In this document: in pieces, positions 35,488 to 45,749 of the stretch
How positions within the stretch are numbered: the first letter of the stretch is position 1
Layout: each line of letters starts with the position of its first letter
Source: Chryseobacterium sp. Bi04
Lineage (GTDB): Bacteria > Bacteroidota > Bacteroidia > Flavobacteriales > Weeksellaceae
DNA length: 64,000 bases
Reading direction: 5' to 3'
NCBI RefSeq assembly: GCF_918698085.1
Contig: NZ_CAKKLP010000002.1
Location: 124,001-188,000, forward strand
Position numbers and translations under genes: made by a program
Notes under the pieces: generated by a model
The model's input: only the letters and a program-made list of their open reading frames with translations
Databases searched by the model: none
What the model was told of the DNA's origin: nothing

Positions 35488-37431
35488 ATGAAGAAAATCA
35501 TACTGCTGATTGTTTGTTCAGCTAATATTGTGGTTTTAGCTCAAAAACATGAGTTTTTAAATACCCCGAAATTTAATGATGCAGATTTATCAAAGACAAA
35601 ATCTTTATTAGACGAAAATGCACCTGCTGAAATTTTGTATAAATCTGTTCATTTTATGATTGATACAAATACAGGCTTGCTACACAAGAAATTTTTCTAC
35701 AGAGTGAAGATCTATAATAAAGATAAAGCCGAGGAATGGTTAAATCTTGAAGTTCCTATTTATAGTTATGGGGGAGGTAAAGATCAGGAAGAGTCACTGT
35801 CCAAAATGAAGGCATTAACCTATAATCTGGAGAGCGGAAAAGTAGTTCCTGTAAAAGTAGAAAATAGCTCTAAATATAAAAGTAAAGAAAGCAAATTTGT
35901 TACGGTCAATAAATTTGCATTTCCGAATGTAAAAGATGGATCTGTCTTAGAATATCAATATGAAGTAATATCTCCGGGTTTATTCGCCATTCCTGAAATA
36001 GTGATTGAATCTGATACTCCATCACTTTATACAGAATATATTTTGGATACACCTTATACTATAGATTATAATATCAATTATACAGGTGATTTAATGCCAA
36101 AATACAGAGAAGTAGAACCCCGGACTTTATATGGCTCTCAATATAAAACCTATAGATTTGCTTTTGAAAATGTAAAAGGTTTTAAAAATGAAAAATTTGT
36201 AAGAAATAGCAGAAATTTCCGTACAAAAGTGAGTACCGAACTTAACTCTACGAATTTCCGTGAGCTTAAATTATATTCTTCTTCCTGGGAGCAGATCCGA
36301 AAAAGACTTTATGAAAATAGCTACTTTGGAGACGAACTGAAAAAAACAAAGCTGGCCAAAGATAATATGCCTGCCGGGATTTTAGAAATGAAAAGCAGTG
36401 CCCTTGATAAAGCAAACGCCATTTTTACACATGTTCAAAAAACTTTCACCTGGAATAAAGAGCGGGGAGTGTATACTGAAGATGGAATTAAAAAACTGCT
36501 AGATACAAAAACGGGGAATGCTGCAGAAATTAACCTTTATCTGGTAATGCTCCTTCGTGAAGCAGGAATTAAGGCAGATCCACTTGTTATTTCTACTGTT
36601 GATAACGGATGGGTAAATCTAATATCACCTAATATATCAAATATGAACTTTGTATTAGCTGCCATTGAAACAGCTGGAGGTATTCATATTTATGATGCTA
36701 CCTCAAAACAGTCTTCTGTGGATGAACTTCCTTTAAGAGACTGGAATCAATATGGTATCCTGATGACAAGCGATAAGATTGTACAGGTTCAGATGGCTAA
36801 CAATAAACCAAGTAATACCTATCTTACAGTAGATGCTAAAATAAACGAAGACGGAAGTGTTTCAGGGACGTATTCTGATAAAGATACCGGGGCTTTTGCT
36901 ATGTATGTTAAGGATAGTTATGATGAGAATCCTGATAAATATAAAAAACAGTATAAAGAAAATTTTTCGGTAGATTTTACAGGAATTGATTCAAAAGTAT
37001 TGGAAAACGGCGGATTTGAGAGTACAATGAAATTCGAATCTACAGATATGATAGACCGGGTGGGGAAAAAGATGATTATCAATCCCATGTTGTTTTTGAA
37101 TAAAAATTCTAACGATTTTGATCAGGTGGAGGCCAGGAAACATCCTATTGATTTTGGAGCAGCTTCTACAAAAGTGAAAAAAGTTATTCTTGAGATTCCG
37201 GAAGGATATACAGTGGAAGAAATACCTAAAAGTAAAAAAATAGTTACAGAAGATAAAGAAATAGAATACAGCTATGTAGTGGAGCAAAAGGGGAATAAGC
37301 TGGAAGTAACCGCTACTACAAAAGTGGCCAGTCCGGATTATCCAAAAGAATATTACCCGGCTTTCAAGCAGATTTGGGGCGTTGCTTCAAAACATGAAAA
37401 TCAGGTAATAAGCTTAGTGAAGAAATCCTAA
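35488..37431 (+). CDS. DUF3857/transglutaminase-like secreted protein, catalytic residues lost
   Basis: A 647-aa protein with a signal peptide (ending VVLAQ near residue 19) and the same three-domain layout as the preceding gene. The residue matching the transglutaminase cysteine is Ala345 (TGNAAEINLYL), and the matching histidine region reads MNFVLAAIE without His; the acidic DATSK is kept. It is therefore a pseudo-enzyme, perhaps a structural partner of the product of the preceding gene, which starts only 2 bases away. A hairpin terminator follows. Confidence 0.82.
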   Translation: MKKIILLIVCSANIVVLAQKHEFLNTPKFNDADLSKTKSLLDENAPAEILYKSVHFMIDTNTGLLHKKFFYRVKIYNKDKAEEWLNLEVPIYSYGGGKDQEESLSKMKALTYNLESGKVVPVKVENSSKYKSKESKFVTVNKFAFPNVKDGSVLEYQYEVISPGLFAIPEIVIESDTPSLYTEYILDTPYTIDYNINYTGDLMPKYREVEPRTLYGSQYKTYRFAFENVKGFKNEKFVRNSRNFRTKVSTELNSTNFRELKLYSSSWEQIRKRLYENSYFGDELKKTKLAKDNMPAGILEMKSSALDKANAIFTHVQKTFTWNKERGVYTEDGIKKLLDTKTGNAAEINLYLVMLLREAGIKADPLVISTVDNGWVNLISPNISNMNFVLAAIETAGGIHIYDATSKQSSVDELPLRDWNQYGILMTSDKIVQVQMANNKPSNTYLTVDAKINEDGSVSGTYSDKDTGAFAMYVKDSYDENPDKYKKQYKENFSVDFTGIDSKVLENGGFESTMKFESTDMIDRVGKKMIINPMLFLNKNSNDFDQVEARKHPIDFGAASTKVKKVILEIPEGYTVEEIPKSKKIVTEDKEIEYSYVVEQKGNKLEVTATTKVASPDYPKEYYPAFKQIWGVASKHENQVISLVKKS

Positions 37432-37477
37432 GTAGTTGATTTTTAATATTGATCAATACGATTAATCATATTTTTTT

Positions 37478-37504
37478 AAAACCATTCAGCTTTTGAATGG
37501 TTTT
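37478..37504 (+). terminator. Terminator of the DUF3857 gene pair
   Basis: Perfect 11-bp arms AAAACCATTCA and TGAATGGTTTT around five bases, followed by TG. It lies 46 bases after the second stop. Confidence 0.75.
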
Positions 37505-37530
37505 TGTATTAGTATCAAAAAATTATAATT

Positions 37531-38358
37531 ATGAAAAATATGATTGCCGTTTTAGCACTATCTTCATTCTTTGTGTTTACCGCCTGCAAGAAAAATGAGA
37601 AGGCAGGACCGGCCACCGAAAAATCAGACAACAAAGAATCCGGAAAACTGATAGTAGATTCTGTTAAAGTAAGTGATTCTACAAAAATTACAGACTCTTT
37701 AAAAGTTAAATATACTTCAAAATTGCTGGTCTTCCCGGAATTGAAAGATAAAACGTTATTAGACAGTATTTATTTTCAAAATAAGGGGAGTAAAGATTTT
37801 TCCAAAACCGGACTTCAGGCTTACTTGGAGAATGAGAAAAACAAATATTTCTCTTCTGTAAAAAATGACAGTAAAGACTGGATTTCAGATATTACCTATG
37901 CTCAGGATTGGTATTCAAGTTCTCACATGAACCTTATATCCAATATCAACGGGTATATGCACATTCAATATGCAGGAAGTGGTTATGAAGGTGGAGCCCA
38001 TGATAATTACGGATTTTCCGAGAGAGTTTTTGACCTCAAGAATAATAGAAAACTTGAACTGAAGGACATCACTTCAATGCCCAGTACTAAAATCGAGACT
38101 CTTCTGATGAAGAATATCAATACTATTAACAGCGGAACAACAGATGCTGAAGGAGAAGTTAAAAACTCCGAAATGCTGTTAGTGGAAAAAATTCCGGCGA
38201 GCAATAATTTCTATTTTGATCAGAAAAACCTTTATTTTCATTATAGCCCGTACGAAATTACTGCTTTTGCAGCAGGAGATATTATCATTCCTATTTCCTG
38301 GGAAGAATTAAGGGGTACATTGAACGCAGAATTTAAAGAAAGAATGAAAATTAAATAA
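37531..38358 (+). CDS. DUF3298/RsiV-like lipoprotein
   Basis: A 275-aa lipoprotein (lipobox FTAC, Cys19) with a charged linker rich in Lys, Asp and Ser up to about residue 65. The C-terminal region has the DUF4163/DUF3298 pattern known from RsiV and PdaC: GSGYEGGAHDNYGFSERVFDLKNNRKLELKDI near residues 150-181 and YFHYSPYEITAFAAGDIIIPISWEEL near the end. In RsiV this fold binds lysozyme. Here no sigma factor is adjacent, so an anti-sigma role is not supported; it is a cell-envelope lipoprotein of unknown ligand. Confidence 0.82.
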   Translation: MKNMIAVLALSSFFVFTACKKNEKAGPATEKSDNKESGKLIVDSVKVSDSTKITDSLKVKYTSKLLVFPELKDKTLLDSIYFQNKGSKDFSKTGLQAYLENEKNKYFSSVKNDSKDWISDITYAQDWYSSSHMNLISNINGYMHIQYAGSGYEGGAHDNYGFSERVFDLKNNRKLELKDITSMPSTKIETLLMKNINTINSGTTDAEGEVKNSEMLLVEKIPASNNFYFDQKNLYFHYSPYEITAFAAGDIIIPISWEELRGTLNAEFKERMKIK

Positions 38359-38401
38359 ATAAATGCTTCCGGTTCAGGAAGCATTGTTTATTTTTGCGGT
38401 A

Positions 38402-39253
38402 ATGGAAAAAGTAGCTTTTATCATCAACCCTTTTTCGGCCAAAAAAAATTATCAGCCGTTTCTGAATGAACTTAAAGCAAAGGTTGGAAATCCTTTGTAT
38501 TATGTCTCCGAATCTATTCCGGGAACAGATGAGTTTATTAAAACCCATTTTGATCATGTTGATATTTTTGTGGCAATTGGTGGTGACGGAACTATTTCTA
38601 CAGTGGCTAAGAACCTTATTTCTACAGACAAGATCCTGGCTATTTTTCCAGCGGGCTCCGGAAATGGATTCTCCAACGAAACACGTTTCAGTAAAAATTT
38701 GGATGAACTTTTAGAGAAAATAAAAGCAAAGCAATCCAGAAAAATAGATACATTTACGGTTAACGACAGGCTTTCGATCAATGTTTCAGGAACAGGTTTT
38801 GACGGGAAAGTAGTTAAAGAGTTTGAGAAAACAAGCCGTGGATTCAAAAATTACATTAAAGTTTCCCTAAAAACATTCTTCAATTACAAACCGATCAAAG
38901 TGAAGTTTTTGGGTGAAGACTATCAGCAGTACAATGGCAGGTATCTTATGCTGAATATTGCCAATACCCGTCAGTTTGGTAATAACGCCTATATTGCCCC
39001 AAAAGCAAGTAAAAGTGACGGTTTGGTTGATATGGTTCTGGTAAAGAAATTTCCCCTGACCTATTCTGCACTGTTCGCCTTCAGAATGTTTACCAAAAGA
39101 TTAAAGGACGATGAGTATGTTACCTATCTTCCAGTTTCTGAAATTTCATTCCAGGTAAATACCAAAAACTGGCATCTTGACGGTGAGTTTAATAAAATAG
39201 AATCACCCATCCATGTTAAAGTACAGCCTGCAAGCCTGAATATTCTGGTTTAA
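38402..39253 (+). CDS. Diacylglycerol kinase/lipid kinase family protein (YegS/BmrU type)
   Basis: A 283-aa cytosolic lipid kinase of the DagK catalytic-domain family, starting at ATG 38402 (MEKVAFIINPFSAKKN). The nucleotide-binding GGDGT motif is in FVAIGGDGTISTVAKNL near residue 60, and PAGSGNGFSNETR is the family phosphate-binding loop (GSGND-like with N to F). GYEGG-like substrate motifs appear as SGTGFDGKVV. Likely phosphorylates diacylglycerol or a related lipid. It is separated from the preceding lipoprotein gene by 43 bases. Confidence 0.87.
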   Translation: MEKVAFIINPFSAKKNYQPFLNELKAKVGNPLYYVSESIPGTDEFIKTHFDHVDIFVAIGGDGTISTVAKNLISTDKILAIFPAGSGNGFSNETRFSKNLDELLEKIKAKQSRKIDTFTVNDRLSINVSGTGFDGKVVKEFEKTSRGFKNYIKVSLKTFFNYKPIKVKFLGEDYQQYNGRYLMLNIANTRQFGNNAYIAPKASKSDGLVDMVLVKKFPLTYSALFAFRMFTKRLKDDEYVTYLPVSEISFQVNTKNWHLDGEFNKIESPIHVKVQPASLNILV

Positions 39254-39276
39254 AGATCTGTTATCTATAAATTATT

Positions 39277-40605
39277 TCAGACTTCCAGTTTTTTCTCAAC
39301 TTCCAGTGGATGATCAAGACAGTATTGTAACTGTTTCTTATCAAGCTGCTTTTCCCAGTTGGCAACAACTACAGTGGCTACAGAATTTCCTATGACATTG
39401 GTGAGTGCTCTGCATTCACTCATGAATTTGTCTATACCTAAAATTAATGTCATTCCGGCTAAAGGAACTTCAGGAACTACTGCCAATGTAGCAGCCAGGG
39501 TAACAAATCCGGCACCTGTGACTCCGGCAGCACCTTTAGAACTCAACATTGCTATTAGCAGAAGCATAAGCTGTTTTTCAAGAGGCAGATGGATGTTCAA
39601 TGCCTGAGCAATAAAAAGTGAGGCTAATGTCATATAAATATTGGTCCCGTCCAGGTTAAAAGAATAACCGGTTGGGACTACCAACCCTACAATCGCTTTT
39701 GAACAGCCTGCTTTTTCCAGCTTTTCCATAAGACCGGGAAGAGCTGATTCGGAAGAACTTGTTCCTAATACAAGAAGAAGTTCTTCTTTAAGATAATACA
39801 TGAGTTTAAAAATACTAAAACCATTGTACCATGCCACAGCGCCCAGAACGAGAACAATAAAAAGAATAGACGTGATATAAAAAGTAGCTACCAGGAAAAT
39901 AAGGTTTAACACAGAGTGAAGTCCGTACTTTCCAATTGTAAAAGCCATAGCTCCAAAGGCTCCGATAGGGGCAAGCTTCATAAGCATATGAACAATCTTA
40001 AAAACAGGAGTAGACAAATCCTGAAGAAAATCAGTCACTTTCTTACTCTTTTCTTTAGTGAGGACCAAAGCAACACCCATTAAAATAGCTACAAGGAGAA
40101 CCTGAAGTATATTGTCACCCACTAAAGGACTGAAAAGTGTATCCGGAATGATATTCATAATGAAACCGGTAAGCGTAGAATCATGAGCCCTTTCTTTATA
40201 TTGAGAAACATCTCCTGAAAGAGTAGCCGGATCAATATTTAAACCATGGCCAGGCTGTAAAATATTACCGACTATAAGCCCGATGATGAGTGCTAAAGTT
40301 GAAAATGTAAAGAAATAAACCATTGCTTTTATTGCAATTCTTCCTACTTTTTTAAGATCGGTCATATGAGCAATCCCCAGGGTAAGGGTAATGAAAATAA
40401 CCGGAGCAATAATCATTTTTACCAGCTTAATAAAACCATCGCCCAATGGCTTCATCTTTTCTCCCAGCTCAGGATAGTACCTTCCTAAAAGGATACCTGC
40501 AATGATGGCTATAATAACCTGAAAATAAAGCTGCTGATAAAATTGTTTTGTTTTCAATAGAAATTGTTTAGAAAGGGCGAAATTATGAATTTTTTCTAAA
40601 AACAT
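39277..40605 (-). CDS. Dicarboxylate/amino acid:cation symporter (DAACS family)
   Basis: A membrane symporter of about 430-440 aa in the DctA/GltP family, with eight hydrophobic helices, the serine-rich reentrant loop [16 protein letters not shown] and the [14 protein letters not shown] motif that binds substrate and cation. It imports dicarboxylates or acidic amino acids with protons or sodium. The start is uncertain: ATG 40650, ATG 40605 and TTG 40557 are all possible, and conservation begins at [10 protein letters not shown] just after the last. It is convergent with the lipid kinase gene. Confidence 0.88.
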   Translation of the reverse strand: MFLEKIHNFALSKQFLLKTKQFYQQLYFQVIIAIIAGILLGRYYPELGEKMKPLGDGFIKLVKMIIAPVIFITLTLGIAHMTDLKKVGRIAIKAMVYFFTFSTLALIIGLIVGNILQPGHGLNIDPATLSGDVSQYKERAHDSTLTGFIMNIIPDTLFSPLVGDNILQVLLVAILMGVALVLTKEKSKKVTDFLQDLSTPVFKIVHMLMKLAPIGAFGAMAFTIGKYGLHSVLNLIFLVATFYITSILFIVLVLGAVAWYNGFSIFKLMYYLKEELLLVLGTSSSESALPGLMEKLEKAGCSKAIVGLVVPTGYSFNLDGTNIYMTLASLFIAQALNIHLPLEKQLMLLLIAMLSSKGAAGVTGAGFVTLAATLAVVPEVPLAGMTLILGIDKFMSECRALTNVIGNSVATVVVANWEKQLDKKQLQYCLDHPLEVEKKLEV

Positions 40606-40711
40606 GATGAATGTCATTGAAATAAAAAAATACCGGATATCATGTAGCATTGAAGATGTCTTTGTATATCTGCCTCTGATAAAGAAAGGGATACATTATA
40701 AAATCTTCAAT

Positions 40712-40750
40712 AAAAAATCCTGCTTTAAAATAATTAAAACAGGATTTTTT
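40712..40750 (-). terminator. Terminator of the gamma-glutamyltransferase gene
   Basis: Arms AAAAAATCCTG and CAGGATTTTTT flank a 17-base AT-rich loop. It lies 23 bases past the ggt stop on the minus strand. Confidence 0.7.
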
Positions 40751-40773
40751 ATGTGAGCAGGACAGCTGCTTAC

Positions 40774-42462
40774 TTATTCTGTTGCTACAGAATCGTCACC
40801 ACGGCCATCTGCCACAGCGTGAATATTACCATTGTCATCCAGAACAATCATTTCTGTTTTTCCGATTTGTTTTATTTTTTCAATAACATAATTCTTGCTT
40901 TTCAGCTCGGAAATAGTGCTTTCAGGAAAGTTGTTTTCTACCGTTATAACCTCCGGAAGCCACTGGTGATGAAACTTGGGTGTATTGACGGACATATTGG
41001 CGTTTAATTTAAAATCAACAACATTGACGATGGATTGGTATACAGAAGTGGGAATGGTTGTTCCTCCCGGAGTTCCAACCACCATATACGGCTTTCCGTT
41101 CTTCAGTAAAATAGTAGGCGTCATAGAGGAAAGCATTCTTTTATTGGGCTGAATGGCATTGGCTTCCCCACCTACGGCCCCAAACATATTGGGTACACCC
41201 GGTTTGATGGAGAAATCGTCCATTTCATTATTTAGAAAGAATCCTGCTCCTGAAACCAGAACTTTGCTTCCGTAATATCCATTAAGAGTCGTGGTTACAG
41301 AGGCTGCATTTCCGTCTTTATCCAGTACAGAAATATGGGTAGTCTGAGTTGACTCTTTCGGTTGCTCTATAATTTTACCCACTTCGGCACTAGGAGTGGC
41401 TTTATCAAAACTGAAACTTTTCCATCTGTCTTTTAAATAAGCATCAGAGATCAGGTAAGCCATTTTATCCTGGATAAAATCAGGATCACCCATATATTCA
41501 GCTCTGTCTGCAAAAGCCCTTCTTTCAGCCTCTGTCATAATCTGAACAGCCTTTGTAGAGTTCTGCTGGTATTTTTCAAGGTTTTCAAAGCTGGCCATTC
41601 TAAGCATTTGAGCCAGCAGCAAACCTCCGCTTGAAGGTAAAGGCATAGACACTACATTGTTTCCTTTATACTCAAATTCTAAAGCTTTTCTTTCTGCAAC
41701 TTTATAATTTTTAAGATCTTCCAGACTAATGATTCCATTGCCTCTTTTCATTTCAGCCACCAAAAGATCTGCTGTTTTTCCTTCATAAAACCCTTTTGCC
41801 CCTAATTTCTGGATAAGCTTTAAAGTCTCTGCCAATTCTTTCTGAACTAAAATATCACCGGCTTTCCAAGGGCTGTCTTTTACGAAAATAATAGAAGACT
41901 TGTTATGCTTCTGAAATTTTTCTTTATTGTTATTCAGCATGTCAGCTTCCTTTTCTGTGATGGTAAAACCCTGCTCTGCCAGATCAATAGCTGGCTGTAT
42001 GATTTTTTCCATAGGAAGTTTACAATACTTTAAAGTAGCAAAGAAACCTGCCACACTACCCGGAATACCTACTGCAAGTCTTCCGTTTTGAGACAGATCG
42101 GTATCTGCTTTCCCTTTTTTATCGAGATACATATCCCGGGAAGCTTTTTTGGGAGCGGTTTCCCTGTAATCTAATGTGAATTTTTCACCATTACTTTTTA
42201 CGCCCACCAAAAATCCACCACCACCAATATTTCCTGCCTGAGGATATACAACGGCCAATGCATATTGTGTGGCAGTAACGGCATCATAGGCATTTCCTCC
42301 CATTTTTAGGATTTTTGCCCCTGCTTCACTGGCTAAAGGATGGGCAGATACCACTACACCCTTCTTTTTTACCTGTACTTCCTTTACGATGCTGATATCT
42401 GTAAACTGAGCCCAGCCGAATTGACTCGCTAACAGGACCGAAACAATTAAAAACTTCCTCAT
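40774..42462 (-). CDS. ggt: Gamma-glutamyltransferase
   Basis: A 562-aa precursor with a signal peptide (cleavage after GWAQ near residue 19). The enzyme hydrolyses glutathione or transfers its gamma-glutamyl group in the periplasm. Autoprocessing occurs before a threonine; here Thr374 in QTTHISVLDKDGNAASVTTT would become the N-terminus of the small subunit and the nucleophile. DYRETAPKKASRDMY carries the substrate-binding arginine, and GKPYMVVGTPGGTTIPTSVYQ is the conserved small-subunit loop. Monocistronic with a terminator; divergent from the TonB receptor gene at 42723. Confidence 0.94.
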   Translation of the reverse strand: MRKFLIVSVLLASQFGWAQFTDISIVKEVQVKKKGVVVSAHPLASEAGAKILKMGGNAYDAVTATQYALAVVYPQAGNIGGGGFLVGVKSNGEKFTLDYRETAPKKASRDMYLDKKGKADTDLSQNGRLAVGIPGSVAGFFATLKYCKLPMEKIIQPAIDLAEQGFTITEKEADMLNNNKEKFQKHNKSSIIFVKDSPWKAGDILVQKELAETLKLIQKLGAKGFYEGKTADLLVAEMKRGNGIISLEDLKNYKVAERKALEFEYKGNNVVSMPLPSSGGLLLAQMLRMASFENLEKYQQNSTKAVQIMTEAERRAFADRAEYMGDPDFIQDKMAYLISDAYLKDRWKSFSFDKATPSAEVGKIIEQPKESTQTTHISVLDKDGNAASVTTTLNGYYGSKVLVSGAGFFLNNEMDDFSIKPGVPNMFGAVGGEANAIQPNKRMLSSMTPTILLKNGKPYMVVGTPGGTTIPTSVYQSIVNVVDFKLNANMSVNTPKFHHQWLPEVITVENNFPESTISELKSKNYVIEKIKQIGKTEMIVLDDNGNIHAVADGRGDDSVATE

Positions 42463-42704
42463 ATGATTTTCTTTATAACAAAAATATAGTTTTTTTGTAA
42501 ATCATTGCCGATGATAGCCTTATGAATTGTGTTTTAATTTTTTCACTAAAGCTAGCTTAATTATGGATATTTCATTTTGGTTATTTGGTGTTAAATTTTA
42601 CTAAATTGACTATCCAAAATCAATAATTATTGTTTTTTATTGGTTTATTTTAATGATTTGTGTTGTTTTATTGATAAAGTCTGTGTTGTTTTTAAAATGA
42701 TTTG

Positions 42705-42712
42705 TACATTTG
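42705..42712 (+). promoter_or_regulatory. -7 promoter element of the TonB-dependent receptor gene
   Basis: TACATTTG lies 10 bases before the ATG at 42723, implying a very short leader. A TTG sits 16 bases upstream, at the lower limit for a -33 element. Confidence 0.5.
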
Positions 42713-42722
42713 AAAAAAACAC

Positions 42723-45563
42723 ATGAAAAAAAACAATCAAAAAATTGTCTCTTTGGGGGCATTATTCTTTATTTCTGTAAATTTTTATGCACAAACCGGA
42801 GATTCAATTAAAGTAAAAACGGTGGATGAAGTTAAAATTACAGTGGGATCCAGAAACAAAAGCAGGGTGGCTACCGATACACCGGTTCCTGTGGATGTGA
42901 TCAATATTGGATCACAGTCAGTACTGAGCCCTCAGACAGATCTTAATCAGATTTTAAATTATGCGGCACCATCCTTTACCTCCAATTCTACCACGGTTGC
43001 AGATGGTACGGATCATGTTGATCCCGCACAGTTGAGAGGATTAGGTCCCGATCAGGTTCTTGTATTGCTTAATGGAAAAAGAAGGCATACTTCCTCATTG
43101 GTCAATATCAATGGCTCACCGGGAAGAGGTTCGGTAGGGACAGATCTTAATGCAATTCCGGCCTTTGCGATCGAAAGATTGGAGGTGCTAAGGGATGGTG
43201 CTTCAGCACAGTATGGCTCTGATGCTATTGCAGGCGTTATCAACGTTGTTATGAAGAAAAGTACAAATAATCTCACCGCAGCCATTACAGCAGGAAGATA
43301 TAATTCGAAAGGTTCTAATGACCATAGTGGCGGCTGGGATGGAGAAAAATATCAGCTGGATCTTAACTATGGTGCAAAGCTGGGAGCTACAGGGTTTTTG
43401 AATTTTACAGCCAGTTTTCTGAACAGAACTGCTACGGAAAGAGCGGGAACAGCTACAGGTGATATTTTCAATGCCTACAACGCTATTGAGCAGAGAGCAC
43501 TTGAAAACGGAGTTAATATTAATTCTTTATTTGGTAATATTACAAACACTTCTAATACGCAACAGATCGTTAATTACATTCACCAATATGCTCCTTATGT
43601 AAACTATTTCAGTCCTGGTCTGCTGATGAGTATTCAGAATGCCAATACAATTCCGGAACTGCAATCGATTTTAAGAGCAGATGTTACAGCTAATGAATTA
43701 GCTTACAGACGTCTTGAGAGAAATGATTTTAATATGAGAGTAGGACAGTCTAAGCTTGGATCCGGGCAGGTTTTTATGAATTCCGAATTTGATATTTCTT
43801 CATCAGTACGTGGATATGCATTTGGAGGGATTTCTTATAGAAGCGGAAATGCTGCAGGATTTTACAGAAGGCCTAACCAAAGCAGGACTTCTACTTCATT
43901 GTATCCCAACGGTTTTCTGCCTGAGATTGCATCTGATGTCATTGATCTTTCACTTGCTGCAGGTTTTAAAGGTAAAGTAGGAAATGTGAATTATGATATC
44001 AGTAATACTTTTGGACAGAATACATTTGATTATACTATAAAAAATACAGCCAATGCATCCATGCTGTCTTCCATGCAAAGGGAGTTTAGAGCTGGAGGAT
44101 TGGGGTTCTTACAGAATACGGTCAATGCTGATTTTGATACTAAATTTGATTGGCTGCAGGGCTTCAATATGGCATTTGGCGGAGAGGTGAGATTGGAAAG
44201 ATATAAAATAGAAAGCGGAGAAGAAGCCTCATGGGCTCTTTACGATATTAACGGAAATATTCAGAATCCGGAAACTCCTGTTTCACTGAAGCCAACGGAT
44301 TTTATGGGAGCTACAAGACCAGGCGGGGCACAGGTATTCCCGGGCTTCAGACCAGCGAATGCATTGAAAAAAGGGAGGAGCTCTGTAGCAGCTTACCTTG
44401 ATACGGAATTGGATGTTACCAATCGTTGGTTGGTGAGTGCAGCATTTAGGTTTGAAAATTATTCAGATTTTGGTTCTACATTCAATTATAAGATTGCTTC
44501 CCGATATAAACTGACAGACCATATTAACATCCGGGCAGCCCATTCCACAGGATTCAGGGCACCCTCTTTACAGCAAATTTATTTCAATGCAACGGCTACC
44601 CAGTTTGTTGGGGGGACAGCATATGAAGTCGGAACATTTTCCAATGATTCTGATGTGGCAGGTATTTTGGGGATTCCACAATTGAAGCAGGAAGAGTCTA
44701 ATAGCTTTTCTGCGGGCTTTACGGCTAAAATACCAAGTGCTAACCTGACATTCACGGTAGATGGGTATTATATTAAAATAAAAAACAGGGTAGTATTAAC
44801 GGATCAGTTTTCAAGACCTTCAGGGATTTTTCCGGTAAACAGCCCTGAATATAACCTTCAGAAAGGCTTTGATCAGGCTAATGCCACTGCCGCAACATTT
44901 TTTGCCAATGCTATCGATACCCAGACCAAAGGTGTAGAAGGTGTAATTTCTCACAGGTTGAAAATCTCCGAAAAGGTTACTTTGAACTCTGATTTGGCAG
45001 CAACGGTATCCAAAACCAATAGGGTGGGAGATATTCATGGTTCAGATATTCTGATTCAGGCTGGCCAGGTGAACCGTTATTATTCCGAAACCAGTCGTGT
45101 CTATCTGGAAGAAGCCGTCCCAAGGTTTAAAGTTTCATTGAATAATGCTTTAGAGCTTAATCATTTTAGTATCCTTGTAAGAAACGTATATTTTGGAAAA
45201 GTGACCGATCCCAATACAACAGACGTGAATGGCGATGGTATTGTCAATAGCAATATGGTCAACGGAAAGGAGGTGCCTATCGAGCATCCTGTTTGGGGAG
45301 GTAAAATAATTACCGATTTGTCTATTGGATATAAATTTACAAAGGGCTTAAGGCTGACCATTGGTGCTAATAACCTATTTGATATTTATCCAGATAAGAA
45401 TTATGGACCCAAATCTTTGAAAACACCATCTGTAGACGCTTCTGGCAATCCAATTAACAGTATAGATCTTTCTAATCAGGATCAGTTCGTATACTCCAGA
45501 AACGTCTCACAGTTTGGAATGAATGGAAGGTTTCTGTTTGTAAGAATGAATCTGAGCTTATAA
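42723..45563 (+). CDS. TonB-dependent outer-membrane receptor
   Basis: A 946-aa outer-membrane receptor with signal peptide (ending NFYAQ near residue 24). The plug domain runs from about residue 33 (VDEVKITVGSRNKSRVATDTPVPVDVI) to 180, including QLRGLGPDQVLVLLNGKRRH and IERLEVLRDGASAQYGSDAIAGVINVVMKK. The rest is the 22-strand barrel, with the FRAPSLQQIYF box near residue 615. No carboxypeptidase-like N-terminal domain and no SusD partner are present, so it is of the siderophore/cofactor type rather than a SusC. Substrate unknown. Transcribed alone. Confidence 0.9.
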   Translation: MKKNNQKIVSLGALFFISVNFYAQTGDSIKVKTVDEVKITVGSRNKSRVATDTPVPVDVINIGSQSVLSPQTDLNQILNYAAPSFTSNSTTVADGTDHVDPAQLRGLGPDQVLVLLNGKRRHTSSLVNINGSPGRGSVGTDLNAIPAFAIERLEVLRDGASAQYGSDAIAGVINVVMKKSTNNLTAAITAGRYNSKGSNDHSGGWDGEKYQLDLNYGAKLGATGFLNFTASFLNRTATERAGTATGDIFNAYNAIEQRALENGVNINSLFGNITNTSNTQQIVNYIHQYAPYVNYFSPGLLMSIQNANTIPELQSILRADVTANELAYRRLERNDFNMRVGQSKLGSGQVFMNSEFDISSSVRGYAFGGISYRSGNAAGFYRRPNQSRTSTSLYPNGFLPEIASDVIDLSLAAGFKGKVGNVNYDISNTFGQNTFDYTIKNTANASMLSSMQREFRAGGLGFLQNTVNADFDTKFDWLQGFNMAFGGEVRLERYKIESGEEASWALYDINGNIQNPETPVSLKPTDFMGATRPGGAQVFPGFRPANALKKGRSSVAAYLDTELDVTNRWLVSAAFRFENYSDFGSTFNYKIASRYKLTDHINIRAAHSTGFRAPSLQQIYFNATATQFVGGTAYEVGTFSNDSDVAGILGIPQLKQEESNSFSAGFTAKIPSANLTFTVDGYYIKIKNRVVLTDQFSRPSGIFPVNSPEYNLQKGFDQANATAATFFANAIDTQTKGVEGVISHRLKISEKVTLNSDLAATVSKTNRVGDIHGSDILIQAGQVNRYYSETSRVYLEEAVPRFKVSLNNALELNHFSILVRNVYFGKVTDPNTTDVNGDGIVNSNMVNGKEVPIEHPVWGGKIITDLSIGYKFTKGLRLTIGANNLFDIYPDKNYGPKSLKTPSVDASGNPINSIDLSNQDQFVYSRNVSQFGMNGRFLFVRMNLSL

Positions 45564-45668
45564 ATTTTAATTCAGATATAGAAAAGGGAGTTAGAAGTTG
45601 TTGGTTTACAAGACAGAAATGCCTTATCCTGAGTTCAGTATATAAATAATTTTCTATAACAATCCATG

Positions 45669-45688
45669 GGTGTATTTTTAAATACACC
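45669..45688 (+). terminator. Terminator of the TonB-dependent receptor gene
   Basis: Perfect 9-bp arms GGTGTATTT and AAATACACC around TT, followed by TTTTTTATT. It lies about 105 bases after the stop. Confidence 0.8.
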
Positions 45689-45716
45689 TTTTTTATTATG
45701 GTTGACATGTTTTTTT

Positions 45717-45724
45717 TACTTTTG
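45717..45724 (+). promoter_or_regulatory. -7 promoter element of the threonine dehydrogenase gene
   Basis: TACTTTTG matches TAnnTTTG 25 bases before the ATG at 45750; no TTG at standard spacing is seen. Confidence 0.5.
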
Positions 45725-45749
45725 TACAATTCTAAAAAAAATCTGAAAA

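Noticed and set aside
37531-38358. Anti-sigma factor RsiV
   Set aside because: The fold resembles RsiV, but the protein is a lipoprotein without a cytoplasmic sigma-binding segment, and no sigma-factor gene is adjacent.
42723-45563. SusC-type polysaccharide receptor
   Set aside because: There is no carboxypeptidase-like N-terminal extension and no SusD gene downstream.
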